From contig NZ_LR722649.1 in NCBI RefSeq assembly GCF_902500225.1, forward strand, positions 186,001 through 250,000: 64,000 bases of DNA. Reading direction: 5' to 3'. The position numbers and the translations under genes were made by a program. The DNA is from Buttiauxella massiliensis (GTDB lineage Bacteria > Pseudomonadota > Gammaproteobacteria > Enterobacterales > Enterobacteriaceae). Positions 29,047 to 36,643 of this stretch are shown in pieces; position 1 is the first letter of the stretch; the number at the start of each line of letters is the position of its first letter. Below the pieces are notes generated by a model that was given only the letters and a program-made list of their open reading frames with translations, made no database searches and was not told where the DNA came from.

Positions 29047-29916
29047 TTAACGACGTACTGGAATCAGATACTCACATCTGATCTGCATCGGACGGTCATG
29101 AACACGCGCTTCTTCTTGCGGGAAGAAGCGTTCAATATCCTGGCCTTTGCGACGAGTCAGATTCAGGGACGGCATGCAGGTTCCGTAAATGGTCAGGATA
29201 AACTCCTGCAAACCCGTGCCCGGCCCTTCGTAGTCGAACTGCACGTAATCCCCACCTTCCAGGCTGACCGGATGAGAGTCAGGTAAGAACCCATTTGCCA
29301 TTTCAGGTGTTAACGCTGTGGTATAGAAGACTTCTTGCTCGTCGTCTTTCTCGATGCTTGGGCGCGGCTCATGCAAACCGTATAGTACGCGCGGCAGTGT
29401 CGGAGAATTCCCGAGGAACTGTGTCCAGAACTGGATACGCATTTCATTACGGAAATCAGAGATTTGCTCAAGTGTGCAGCTGTAACTTTGCGTGACCCCC
29501 ACCAGATGGGTTTTTGGCAGAGTGACAAATTGCGCTTGAGGAAGAGTAAACTCATCTAAACGCAACGGCGGACGCATGCCGAAAGCGCTCCAGTCAGGTG
29601 AGCGACGATAGAGTGCCGGTGTTTGGGCAAATTGCTTTTTGAAGGCGCGAGTGAAGGTCTGCTGAGAATCAAAGCGATACTGCAAAGCAATATCAAGGAT
29701 AGGTCGAGCGGTTAAACGCAACGCCACCGCTGACTTTGATAAACGACGTGCGCGGATGTATGCACCGATGGCATGACCCGTAACATCTTTGAACATCCGT
29801 TGTAGATGCCACTTGGAATAACCTGCTTTTGCCGCCACATTATCCAGAGACAGTGACTGATCCAGGTGGCCTTCCAGCCAAGTTAATAGATCGCGAATGA
29901 TCCCTGTCTGATCCAT
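29047..29916 (-). CDS. rob: Right-origin-binding transcriptional regulator Rob
   Basis: Rob is an AraC/XylS activator of the mar/sox/rob regulon that responds to bile salts and fatty acids. The 289-residue protein (E. coli length) has two N-terminal HTH motifs (about 21-45 with LDNVAAKAGYSKWHLQRMF, and a second with ILDIALQYRFDSQQTFTRAF), followed by a C-terminal GyrI-like ligand domain. It is divergent from creA. Targets include acrAB, micF and others known for the family. Confidence 0.97.
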   Translation of the reverse strand: MDQTGIIRDLLTWLEGHLDQSLSLDNVAAKAGYSKWHLQRMFKDVTGHAIGAYIRARRLSKSAVALRLTARPILDIALQYRFDSQQTFTRAFKKQFAQTPALYRRSPDWSAFGMRPPLRLDEFTLPQAQFVTLPKTHLVGVTQSYSCTLEQISDFRNEMRIQFWTQFLGNSPTLPRVLYGLHEPRPSIEKDDEQEVFYTTALTPEMANGFLPDSHPVSLEGGDYVQFDYEGPGTGLQEFILTIYGTCMPSLNLTRRKGQDIERFFPQEEARVHDRPMQIRCEYLIPVRR

Positions 29917-30124
29917 ATAATATCCTCATCCTGACACGGTGAGTGCCGTCAATTTGGGCGATGATAGCACTTTTTGTTGTCATGACATTCAGAGTTTTTT
30001 TTAACAAGACGTGCCAAAATCAGTTACTCATTCGAACAATTTTATTAATAACGTGATATTTAACGGTTTTTTAGTCCAAGGTGTGAATAGTCGCTTAAGG
30101 CAATCATTAACTAATGGTAACAAT

Positions 30125-30595
30125 ATGAAATATAAAGTTTTAGTCGCGCTGAGTTCATTGCTGTTTATTTCAATGGGTGTTCAGGCGGAAGAAATCGGCT
30201 CAGTCGATACCGTTTTCAAGGTGTTTGGCCCTGACCATAAAATCGTTGTTGAGGCATTTGACGATCCGGATGTTAAAAACGTCACTTGCTATATTAGCCG
30301 TGCAAAAACGGGTGGCATTAAAGGTGGGCTAGGGCTAGCAGAAGATACTTCAGATGCGGCGATTTCTTGCCAGCAAGTTGGGCCAGTAGAGCTAAGCGAA
30401 AAAATAAAAGCTGGCAAAACTCAGGGTGATGTTGTGTTCCAGAAACGGACATCATTGGTGTTCAAGAAACTGCAAGTCGTGCGTTTCTATGATGCTAAAC
30501 GTAACACTCTGGCCTATCTGGCGTATTCCGACAAAGTGGTTGAAGGCTCACCAAAAAATGCGCTGAGTGCGGTGCCAATTATGCCGTGGAAGTAA
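30125..30595 (+). CDS. creA: CreA, periplasmic protein of the cre operon
   Basis: A 156-residue precursor with a signal peptide of about 20 residues (ending GVQA) and a mature part containing [13 protein letters not shown], almost identical to E. coli CreA. Two cysteines (NVTC and AISC) may form a disulphide. Function is unknown. The ATG at 30125 is chosen because the signal peptide starts there; the frame opens at 30011 but the extra 38 residues have no counterpart. It heads creABCD. Confidence 0.93.
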   Translation: MKYKVLVALSSLLFISMGVQAEEIGSVDTVFKVFGPDHKIVVEAFDDPDVKNVTCYISRAKTGGIKGGLGLAEDTSDAAISCQQVGPVELSEKIKAGKTQGDVVFQKRTSLVFKKLQVVRFYDAKRNTLAYLAYSDKVVEGSPKNALSAVPIMPWK

Positions 30596-30608
30596 CAGGG
30601 AGCATGCG

Positions 30609-31304
30609 ATGAACCAGGCCACTATCTGGTTAGTTGAAGATGAAACCAGTATTGCTGATACGTTGATCTACACGTTACAGCAAGAGGGGTTTTCGGTGCG
30701 TGCCTTCGATCGCGGTTTGCCTGTGCTGGAAGCTGCACATGAAGAACGCCCGGACCTGGCTATTCTGGATGTTGGCCTGCCTGATATTAACGGCTTTGAA
30801 TTATGTCGCCGCCTGCTGGCTGATTACCCGGATCTTCCGCTGCTGTTTCTTACCGCGCGCAGTGAAGAAGTTGACAGGCTGATTGGCCTTGAGATTGGCG
30901 CTGATGATTACATCGCCAAACCGTTTTCCCCACGTGAAGTTTGCGCGAGGGTTCGAACGGTGCTGCGTCGCCTGCAAAAACAACGGCAGGCTTTAGCCGG
31001 GAGCACCCAGCGGATTGGCCTTTTCGAGTTCAATGAAATGGCGGCGCAGATCTCCTGGTGCCAGCAGCCGTTGCAGCTGACTCGCTATGAATACTTGTTA
31101 TTAAAGACTTTTTTACAGTGGCCGGGTCGAGTATTTTCCCGCCAACAATTGATGGATCTGGTGTGGAGTACTGCCGAAGAAAGTTTTGATCGCACGGTCG
31201 ACACTCATATTAAAACGCTGCGTGCCAAACTGCGGGTGATCAACCCCGATCTTTCACCGATCAACACGCATCGTGGCTTAGGCTACAGTCTTGGTGTGAA
31301 TTAA
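30609..31304 (+). CDS. creB: Response regulator CreB
   Basis: CreB is the OmpR-family regulator paired with CreC; phosphorylated CreB binds TTCAC-N6-TTCAC tags. The 231-residue protein has the receiver acidic residues in WLVEDET and the phosphorylated aspartate in LAILDVGLPD, plus the lysine in YIAKPFSP, then a winged-helix domain with FDRTVDTHIKTLR. The ATG at 30609 fits the E. coli N-terminus; upstream in-frame GTG/ATG codons lie in creA. It overlaps creC (TAATG). Confidence 0.96.
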   Translation: MNQATIWLVEDETSIADTLIYTLQQEGFSVRAFDRGLPVLEAAHEERPDLAILDVGLPDINGFELCRRLLADYPDLPLLFLTARSEEVDRLIGLEIGADDYIAKPFSPREVCARVRTVLRRLQKQRQALAGSTQRIGLFEFNEMAAQISWCQQPLQLTRYEYLLLKTFLQWPGRVFSRQQLMDLVWSTAEESFDRTVDTHIKTLRAKLRVINPDLSPINTHRGLGYSLGVN

Positions 31305-32731
31305 TGCGTATCGGGATGCGCCTGCTGCTGGGCTATTTTTTGATTGTGGCGATTGCGGCCTGGTTTGTACTGTCGATCTTTTTACAGGAAGTGAAGCCTG
31401 GCGTTCGACGCGCAACGGAAGGCACGTTAATTGATACCGCTACGCTACTGGCCGAATTTGCTAAAGCCGATATGCTGGCGGGAAATGCACAAAACGGCCA
31501 GCTCGCGCAGGCATTTTCCCGGCTTAATCAACACTCCTTCAAGGCCAATATCAGTGGCATTACCAAATCCAAAAATGAATACCGTGTTTATCTAACTGAT
31601 ACGAAAGGCATCGTTTTATTTGATTCCAGCGGCAAAGCAACTGGTGAGGATTACTCGCGCTGGAACGATGTCTGGCTGACGCTACAGGGTAAATACGGTG
31701 CACGCAGCACGCCGGTAAACGCTAACAACCCCGAAAGTACCGTGATGTATGTGGCCGCACCCGTGCGTGACGGGCTAAACATCATTGGTGTGTTGAGTGT
31801 TGGTAAGCCAAACAGCGCTATGGACCCGGTTATACGCCGCAGTGAGCGGCGCATTCTGTGGGCGGGCGTGGCATTACTGGGCATTGCTTTGCTGATTGGT
31901 TTTGGGTTTGTGTTGTGGATTAACAGGGCCATCGGGAAACTGGTTCGCTATGCAGACTCGGTCACCACCGAGCACCCTTTACCTCTACCTAAACCTGGCA
32001 GTAGCGAATTGCGTAAGTTGGCGTTGGCGCTGGAAAGTATGCGGCTGAAACTCGAAGGGAAAACGTATATAGAGCAGTACGTTCATGCCCTGACTCATGA
32101 GTTGAAAAGCCCGATGGCGGCGATTCGTGGTGCGGCAGAAATTTTACGTGAAGGCCCGCCGCCAGAAATTGTCGAGAAGTTCTCTGCGAACATTCTTCAG
32201 CAAAATCTGCGCATGCAGCAGCTGGTCGATAATCTATTACGCCAGGCAAAACTGGAAAGCCGGGTTGAAATTACGGCTCAGTCGATAAATCTGCCAGCGT
32301 TATTTTCTTCGCTATGCGATAGCCGCGAAGTGCTCGCCCGCAGTAAACAAATCTCGTTAAGAATCGATAAAAATGTTCCCGAAGAGTTTGCCGTGGAAGG
32401 TGATCCAGCTTTGCTTGAGCAAGCTGTTGGGAATTTGCTGGATAATGCGCTCGATTTTACACCGCCCGCAGGGGAGGTGGTTTTAAGTGTTGAACAGCAT
32501 ATTGGACAGATCACCATTCTGGTTTCTGATACAGGAAGAGGGATACCTGATTATGCAAAAGAACGCGTATTCGAACGTTTTTACTCATTACCGCGCAGCA
32601 ACGGCCAAAAAAGCAGTGGCTTAGGACTGGCATTTGTTCGTGAAGTCGCACGTTTGCATCGTGGAACCATAACTCTTGAGAATCGTCCTGAAGGTGGTGT
32701 GCAAGCTCGATTAGCACTGCCTGGAAAATAA
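31304..32731 (+). CDS. creC: Sensor histidine kinase CreC
   Basis: A 475-residue membrane kinase that phosphorylates CreB in response to carbon source and growth phase. Two transmembrane helices (about 7-27 and 185-207) enclose a periplasmic sensor; a HAMP-like linker, the H-box ALTHELKSP, N-box NLLDNALDF and G-boxes DTGRGIPD and SSGLGLAF follow, all intact. It begins in the TAATG overlap with creB. creD follows 87 bp downstream under its own cre tag. Confidence 0.96.
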   Translation: MRIGMRLLLGYFLIVAIAAWFVLSIFLQEVKPGVRRATEGTLIDTATLLAEFAKADMLAGNAQNGQLAQAFSRLNQHSFKANISGITKSKNEYRVYLTDTKGIVLFDSSGKATGEDYSRWNDVWLTLQGKYGARSTPVNANNPESTVMYVAAPVRDGLNIIGVLSVGKPNSAMDPVIRRSERRILWAGVALLGIALLIGFGFVLWINRAIGKLVRYADSVTTEHPLPLPKPGSSELRKLALALESMRLKLEGKTYIEQYVHALTHELKSPMAAIRGAAEILREGPPPEIVEKFSANILQQNLRMQQLVDNLLRQAKLESRVEITAQSINLPALFSSLCDSREVLARSKQISLRIDKNVPEEFAVEGDPALLEQAVGNLLDNALDFTPPAGEVVLSVEQHIGQITILVSDTGRGIPDYAKERVFERFYSLPRSNGQKSSGLGLAFVREVARLHRGTITLENRPEGGVQARLALPGK

Positions 32732-32740
32732 CTCCCGCAC

Positions 32741-32756
32741 TTCACCGTCCCTTCAC
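32741..32756 (+). promoter_or_regulatory. cre tag (CreB-binding site) upstream of creD
   Basis: TTCAC-CGTCCC-TTCAC is a perfect CreB direct repeat with the required 6-bp spacer. It lies about 32 bp before a TATCCT -10-like hexamer (32788-32793) and 63 bp before the creD start. E. coli creD is the most strongly CreBC-activated gene. Confidence 0.9.
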
Positions 32757-32818
32757 ATAACTTCATTTAGCCCCCACAAACGCTCGCTATCCTCTGCCCA
32801 TCAAAAATGGAGGGGATT

Positions 32819-34177
32819 ATGTTTAAATCTGCGTTGTTCTGGAAAGTCATGACCTTGTTGGGATGTATGGTGGTGTTGTTGATTCCCTTAAATATGTTGA
32901 GTTCGTTAGTTAATGAACGCAGCAGTTATCGGGATGATGTTGAACAGTCACTGCGCCAAAGTGCCAGTGGCCCGCAAACCATTACTGGTCCACTGATCGC
33001 CATCCCCATAACGGAGCTAACGACCGTTATGGAAGACAATAAAGAGATTAAGAAAGAGCGCCGGTTCATTCGTTACTACCTGCCGGAGAACTTGAGTATA
33101 GTGGGGAAGCAAACCGTTGAACCACGCCATATCGGTATTTATGAGGGGCAAATCTGGCGCACGGCTATCACGCTGAATGCTACGTTTAATCGCCAATTGC
33201 TCTCAAACGAGGTAGGTCCCGATACTCTTATTGGTACGCCATACGTGGTGCTGGCAGTTGGCGACTCACGCGGTATTGGCAAAGTGGGTGAACTTGATAT
33301 CAACGGTGAGTCGTATCCGATTGAACCCGGTAGCAACCTGCCTGGAGTAGGGCAGGGGTTACATGCCATTCTCCCTGTAAAACGTCTTCAGGATGAGAAA
33401 CTCACGCTGCGTTTTAACCTGGATTTGATGGGAACTAAACAGCTTGCTGTGGTGCCTGTTGGGCGTAATAGCCAGTTCAACTTAACCAGCAACTGGCCGC
33501 ATCCTGGATTTATGGGCGATTTTTTGCCACAGCAGCGGACTGTCACTGATAGTGGATTTAGCGCCAGCTGGCAAAGCACCTGGTTTGCTAACAATCTGAA
33601 CACCCGTTTCTATGATGGTCAGCTGATTGACGTCGACCGTCTGCCAGCCTTTAGCGTCACAGTAGCGAACCCGGTCGACCAATATCAACTGACTGACCGC
33701 GCCGTAAAATACGCCATCCTTCTGATTGGTCTAACATTTATGAGCTTCTTCTTGCTGGAGACACTGACCGGACTGCGTGTTCACCCGATGCAGTATTTGC
33801 TGGTTGGGCTATCGCTCGTGATGTTCTATCTCGTTCTACTGGCCGTATCGGAGCACATTGGATTTAACGGAGCATGGCTGCTGGCGAGCCTGGTTTGTGC
33901 TGGAATTAACGGTTTTTACCTTAAGGCTGTACTCAATAGCGGGAAAGCGAGTGCGATGTTCACTCTGGGATTATTGATGCTGGATGCGGTGCTCTGGCAG
34001 CTGTTGCAGTCTGAAGACAGTGCTCTGCTGCTCGGTACAGGCGTCCTTTTTGCAGCGCTCTCAGCCATTATGTTACTGACACGAAATATCGACTGGTACG
34101 GAATGAGAAGGAAAGTGCAGGTGCCAGAAAATGGCGAGATCCAGGAAGATCCGGAGCGGTTCCGCTTGTGGAAATAG
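32819..34177 (+). CDS. creD: Inner-membrane protein CreD
   Basis: A 452-residue inner-membrane protein with one N-terminal transmembrane helix (about 9-29), a large periplasmic region to about residue 295, and a C-terminal cluster of about five helices. It is the CreBC-induced protein whose overproduction gives colicin E2 tolerance in E. coli; its biochemical role is unknown. The ATG at 32819 follows GGAGGGG; a GTG-like extension at 32807 adds four residues and is unlikely. A bidirectional terminator separates it from convergent arcA. Confidence 0.95.
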   Translation: MFKSALFWKVMTLLGCMVVLLIPLNMLSSLVNERSSYRDDVEQSLRQSASGPQTITGPLIAIPITELTTVMEDNKEIKKERRFIRYYLPENLSIVGKQTVEPRHIGIYEGQIWRTAITLNATFNRQLLSNEVGPDTLIGTPYVVLAVGDSRGIGKVGELDINGESYPIEPGSNLPGVGQGLHAILPVKRLQDEKLTLRFNLDLMGTKQLAVVPVGRNSQFNLTSNWPHPGFMGDFLPQQRTVTDSGFSASWQSTWFANNLNTRFYDGQLIDVDRLPAFSVTVANPVDQYQLTDRAVKYAILLIGLTFMSFFLLETLTGLRVHPMQYLLVGLSLVMFYLVLLAVSEHIGFNGAWLLASLVCAGINGFYLKAVLNSGKASAMFTLGLLMLDAVLWQLLQSEDSALLLGTGVLFAALSAIMLLTRNIDWYGMRRKVQVPENGEIQEDPERFRLWK

Positions 34178-34195
34178 ATAGATAATCGAGACAAA

Positions 34196-34226
34196 AGAAA
34201 AGGGCGGATTAAAAATCCGCCCTTTC
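34196..34226. terminator. Bidirectional terminator between creD and arcA
   Basis: AGGGCGGATT (34201-34210) pairs with AATCCGCCCT (34214-34223) around three bases, with A-rich DNA on the left and TT on the right. It lies between convergent creD and arcA. Confidence 0.85.
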
Positions 34227-34248
34227 ACATTCATGTTTGATTACAGGT

Positions 34249-34965
34249 TTATTCCTGTAAATCGCCGCAGAAGCGATAACCTTCGCCGTGAATCGTAGCG
34301 ATGATTTCAGGTGTATCTGGGGTCGATTCGAAATGCTTACGAATACGACGAATTGTGACGTCAACGGTACGATCGTGTGGCTTCAGCTCACGACCTGTCA
34401 TTTTCTTCAGCAATTCAGCGCGGGACTGAATTTTCCCTGGGTTTTCACAGAAGTGCAGCATGGCGCGGAATTCGCTACGCGGCAACTTGTACTGCTCACC
34501 ATTTGGACTGACCAATGAACGGCTGTTGATATCCAATTCCCAACCATTGAACTTGTAGCTTTCAACGGAACGACGTTCTTCGCTGATTGCACCCAGGTTC
34601 ATAGTACGAGACAACAAGTTGCGCGCACGGATGGTTAATTCGCGTGGGTTGAATGGCTTAGTGATGTAATCATCTGCACCGATTTCAAGACCAAGGATTT
34701 TATCCACTTCGTTGTCGCGGCCAGTCAGGAACATCAATGCCACATTGGCTTGTTCACGCAATTCACGCGCGAGCAGCAGGCCATTTTTGCCTGGCAAATT
34801 GATATCCATAATGACCAGGTTGATGTCATTATCGGAAAGGATTTGATGCATTTCAGCGCCATCAGTCGCTTCAAAAACATCATAACCTTCAGCTTCAAAA
34901 ATGCTCTTTAACGTGTTGCGTGTTACTAATTCGTCTTCGACGATAAGAATATGCGGGGTCTGCAT
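34249..34965 (-). CDS. arcA: Aerobic respiration control response regulator ArcA
   Basis: ArcA is the global regulator of respiratory metabolism, phosphorylated by ArcB. The 238-residue protein, the E. coli length, has the receiver residues in IVEDE, the phosphoacceptor aspartate in [11 protein letters not shown] (about Asp54) and the lysine in YITKPFNP, then the winged-helix DNA-binding domain with [18 protein letters not shown]. It is transcribed from a long upstream region that contains an FNR-like site and the yjjY locus on the other strand. Confidence 0.98.
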   Translation of the reverse strand: MQTPHILIVEDELVTRNTLKSIFEAEGYDVFEATDGAEMHQILSDNDINLVIMDINLPGKNGLLLARELREQANVALMFLTGRDNEVDKILGLEIGADDYITKPFNPRELTIRARNLLSRTMNLGAISEERRSVESYKFNGWELDINSRSLVSPNGEQYKLPRSEFRAMLHFCENPGKIQSRAELLKKMTGRELKPHDRTVDVTIRRIRKHFESTPDTPEIIATIHGEGYRFCGDLQE

Positions 34966-35061
34966 GTTTGCTACCTAAAATTGCCAACTAAATCAAAACA
35001 GGAAGTACAAAAGTCCCTGACCTGCCTAATACATGCCAAAAATTAACATGCTGGGCGTAAC

Positions 35062-35193
35062 ATGACTAAAGTACGTAATTGCGTTCTTGATGCACTTTCC
35101 ATCAACGTCAACAACATCATTAGCTTGGTCGTGGGCACTTTTCCCTCTGGACCCGACGGTGTCAAAAACGGTTGTTATCCTATACCATTTTAA
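35062..35193 (+). CDS. yjjY: YjjY homologue (43 codons, doubtful as a protein)
   Basis: From the ATG at 35062 the frame encodes 43 residues starting MTKVRNCVLDALSINVNNII, which equals the start of E. coli YjjY as I remember it, and the identity extends through SLVVGTFP. After residue 28 the frame diverges, but a neighbouring frame then reads VSKTVVIL, close to VSKTAVIL of E. coli. The difference is explained by one-base insertions. Conservation may therefore be of DNA, perhaps the arcA promoter or leader, and not of a peptide. No convincing ribosome-binding site is visible. Confidence 0.4.
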   Translation: MTKVRNCVLDALSINVNNIISLVVGTFPSGPDGVKNGCYPIPF

Positions 35194-35245
35194 CAGCAAC
35201 ATAACAGGCAGGACCGCTTTAGACATCTGATAAAACTACGCTTCG

Positions 35246-35259
35246 TTGACATATATCAA
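35246..35259. promoter_or_regulatory. FNR-like site upstream of arcA
   Basis: TTGAC-ATAT-ATCAA matches the FNR consensus TTGAT-N4-ATCAA at 9 of 10 positions. It lies about 280 bp upstream of the arcA start codon. FNR activation of arcA is known in E. coli. Confidence 0.55.
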
Positions 35260-35606
35260 ATTCAATTGTAGCACGTTAACAGTTTGATGAAATCATCGTA
35301 GCGTTTTGCCACATTTCATCACAATATTTTAATAATATATATAGTTACATGAATTGATTAGTAAAGAACATAAATCAGATTGATGATGGTGTTAATATGG
35401 TTTTTTTGTTATTTAAAACAATGAGATAATGCTTTTTACTGCATCTTTGCTTGCTGGTCAAACCACCAATATGTATTCAAGGTGCTTATGATTCGCATTA
35501 CATGCATTTTATATACGAATGTTACTTTAATGTAAATTTTTGATGCGTATTATCATTTGAAATTTGTGAATGTCCAATAACGGGCACTTTTTTAAAGAGA
35601 GTTTTA

Positions 35607-36335
35607 ATGCGTTTTATAATTATTTTGGTCGCACCAGCCAGAGCTGAAAATGTGGGTGCAGCAGCTAGAGCGATGAAGACCATGGGATTTGCTGATTTGC
35701 GTGTGGTTGATAGCGAAGCCGATCGACAACCAGAAGCACGCTGGGTCGCGCATGGTTCTGGTGATGTGCTGGATAATGCACAGCATTTTAATACGCTGGC
35801 GGAAGCCTTGCATGATGTCGATTTTACGATTGCAACCACTGCCCGCAGCCGCGCTAAATTTCATTACTACGCCACACCGCAACAATTGGTTCCATTACTT
35901 GAAGAAAAGCGTACCTGGGTAGGGACTGTGGCACTGGCGTTTGGTCGTGAAGATTCGGGGCTAACCAATGAAGAACTCGAACTGGCAGATGTTCTGACCG
36001 GCGTACCGATGGTTGCGGATTATCCGTCGCTTAACCTTGGCCAGGCTGTAATGGTCTATTGTTATCAGCTCTCAGCACTTATGCAGCTCCCTGCGCCAGA
36101 ACATGATGTGGTGGATGCCAAACAGCTAAGCGCATTACGTTCTCGTATCACTTCCTTGCTTGAGCGTGTTGAGGCGAGCAGCGACCAAAAAATGGTTGAT
36201 TGGTTACAGCAGCGTCTTGGCTTGTTAGCGCAGCGAGATACGGCAATGTTGCACCGTTTGCTGCATGATATCGAAAAAAAACTGCCAGAGAATAATGCTG
36301 GGAACTGCTTCGCTAGCAGTGAAGGTGGGGTGTGA
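35607..36335 (+). CDS. yjtD: SpoU-family tRNA/rRNA methyltransferase YjtD (LasT)
   Basis: A 242-residue TrmH/SpoU (SPOUT) methyltransferase, slightly longer than E. coli YjtD (228). Conserved motifs are visible: MVAPARAEN-GAAARAMKTMG region at the N-terminus (written ILVAPARAENVG), FGREDSGLTNEE in the middle and YPSLNLGQAVMV towards the C-terminus, where SAM binds in the trefoil knot. Closest well-studied relative is TrmJ, which methylates the ribose at position 32 of tRNA; the substrate of YjtD itself is unknown. It lies between the arcA control region and the threonine leader. Confidence 0.92.
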   Translation: MRFIIILVAPARAENVGAAARAMKTMGFADLRVVDSEADRQPEARWVAHGSGDVLDNAQHFNTLAEALHDVDFTIATTARSRAKFHYYATPQQLVPLLEEKRTWVGTVALAFGREDSGLTNEELELADVLTGVPMVADYPSLNLGQAVMVYCYQLSALMQLPAPEHDVVDAKQLSALRSRITSLLERVEASSDQKMVDWLQQRLGLLAQRDTAMLHRLLHDIEKKLPENNAGNCFASSEGGV

Positions 36336-36428
36336 TTTCCCCATTTTTTCAGCGTAATAAGCGTGGTTTTTGCTGTTTTTTCAGCGTTCAGAAGCTGTGT
36401 CACTAAAAGTGGTAAAATTAAAAATAAA

Positions 36429-36466
36429 TTGACTTAGGTCGCCGGATACTTTAGTCAATATAGGTA
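36429..36466 (+). promoter_or_regulatory. Threonine operon promoter region
   Basis: TTGACTTAGGTC followed by TACTTTAG and CAATATAGG matches, from memory, the E. coli thr promoter nearly base for base, with TTGACT (36429-36434) as -35. The leader peptide starts 27 bp after the block. Confidence 0.65.
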
Positions 36467-36492
36467 AATCATATTACGAGCACACAACATCC

Positions 36493-36561
36493 ATGATTCG
36501 CATCAGCCCAATGACAACAATTATTACAACCACCATTACCACAGGTAACGGTGCGGGCTGA
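36493..36561 (+). CDS. thrL: thr operon leader peptide
   Basis: The 22-residue peptide is MIRISPMTTIITTTITTGNG followed by AG, with seven threonine and five isoleucine codons, the two amino acids that control the operon. E. coli ThrL has 21 residues of the same type. The ribosome stalls on these codons when charged tRNA-Thr or tRNA-Ile is scarce, freeing 36551-36559 to compete with the terminator at 36585-36616. The ATG follows GAGCACACAACATCC. Confidence 0.95.
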   Translation: MIRISPMTTIITTTITTGNGAG

Positions 36562-36584
36562 CGCATACCAGGAAAAACGAAAAA

Positions 36585-36616
36585 AGCCCGCACCTAAACA
36601 GTGCGGGCTTTTTTTT
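36585..36616 (+). terminator. thr attenuator
   Basis: AGCCCGCAC (36585-36593) pairs with GTGCGGGCT (36601-36609) around CTAAACA, followed by eight T. The string GTGCGGGCT also occurs at 36551-36559 and can pair with 36585-36593 to form the alternative, non-terminating structure. Confidence 0.93.
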
Positions 36617-36643
36617 GGACTAAAAACTCAAGGGTAATAATAA

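Larger units (their letters stand above)
34966..35606. other. arcA-yjtD intergenic region (641 bp)
   Basis: AT-rich DNA between divergent arcA and yjtD. It holds the arcA promoter region with an FNR-like site (35246-35259), the small yjjY frame on the plus strand (35062-35193), and about 340 bp (35260-35600) with no gene that I can support. Long leaders for arcA are known in E. coli. Confidence 0.6.

Noticed and set aside
35026-35226. 66-residue minus-strand frame upstream of arcA
   Set aside because: Lies in the arcA control region opposite yjjY; no ribosome-binding site or recognisable similarity. It may just be arcA leader.
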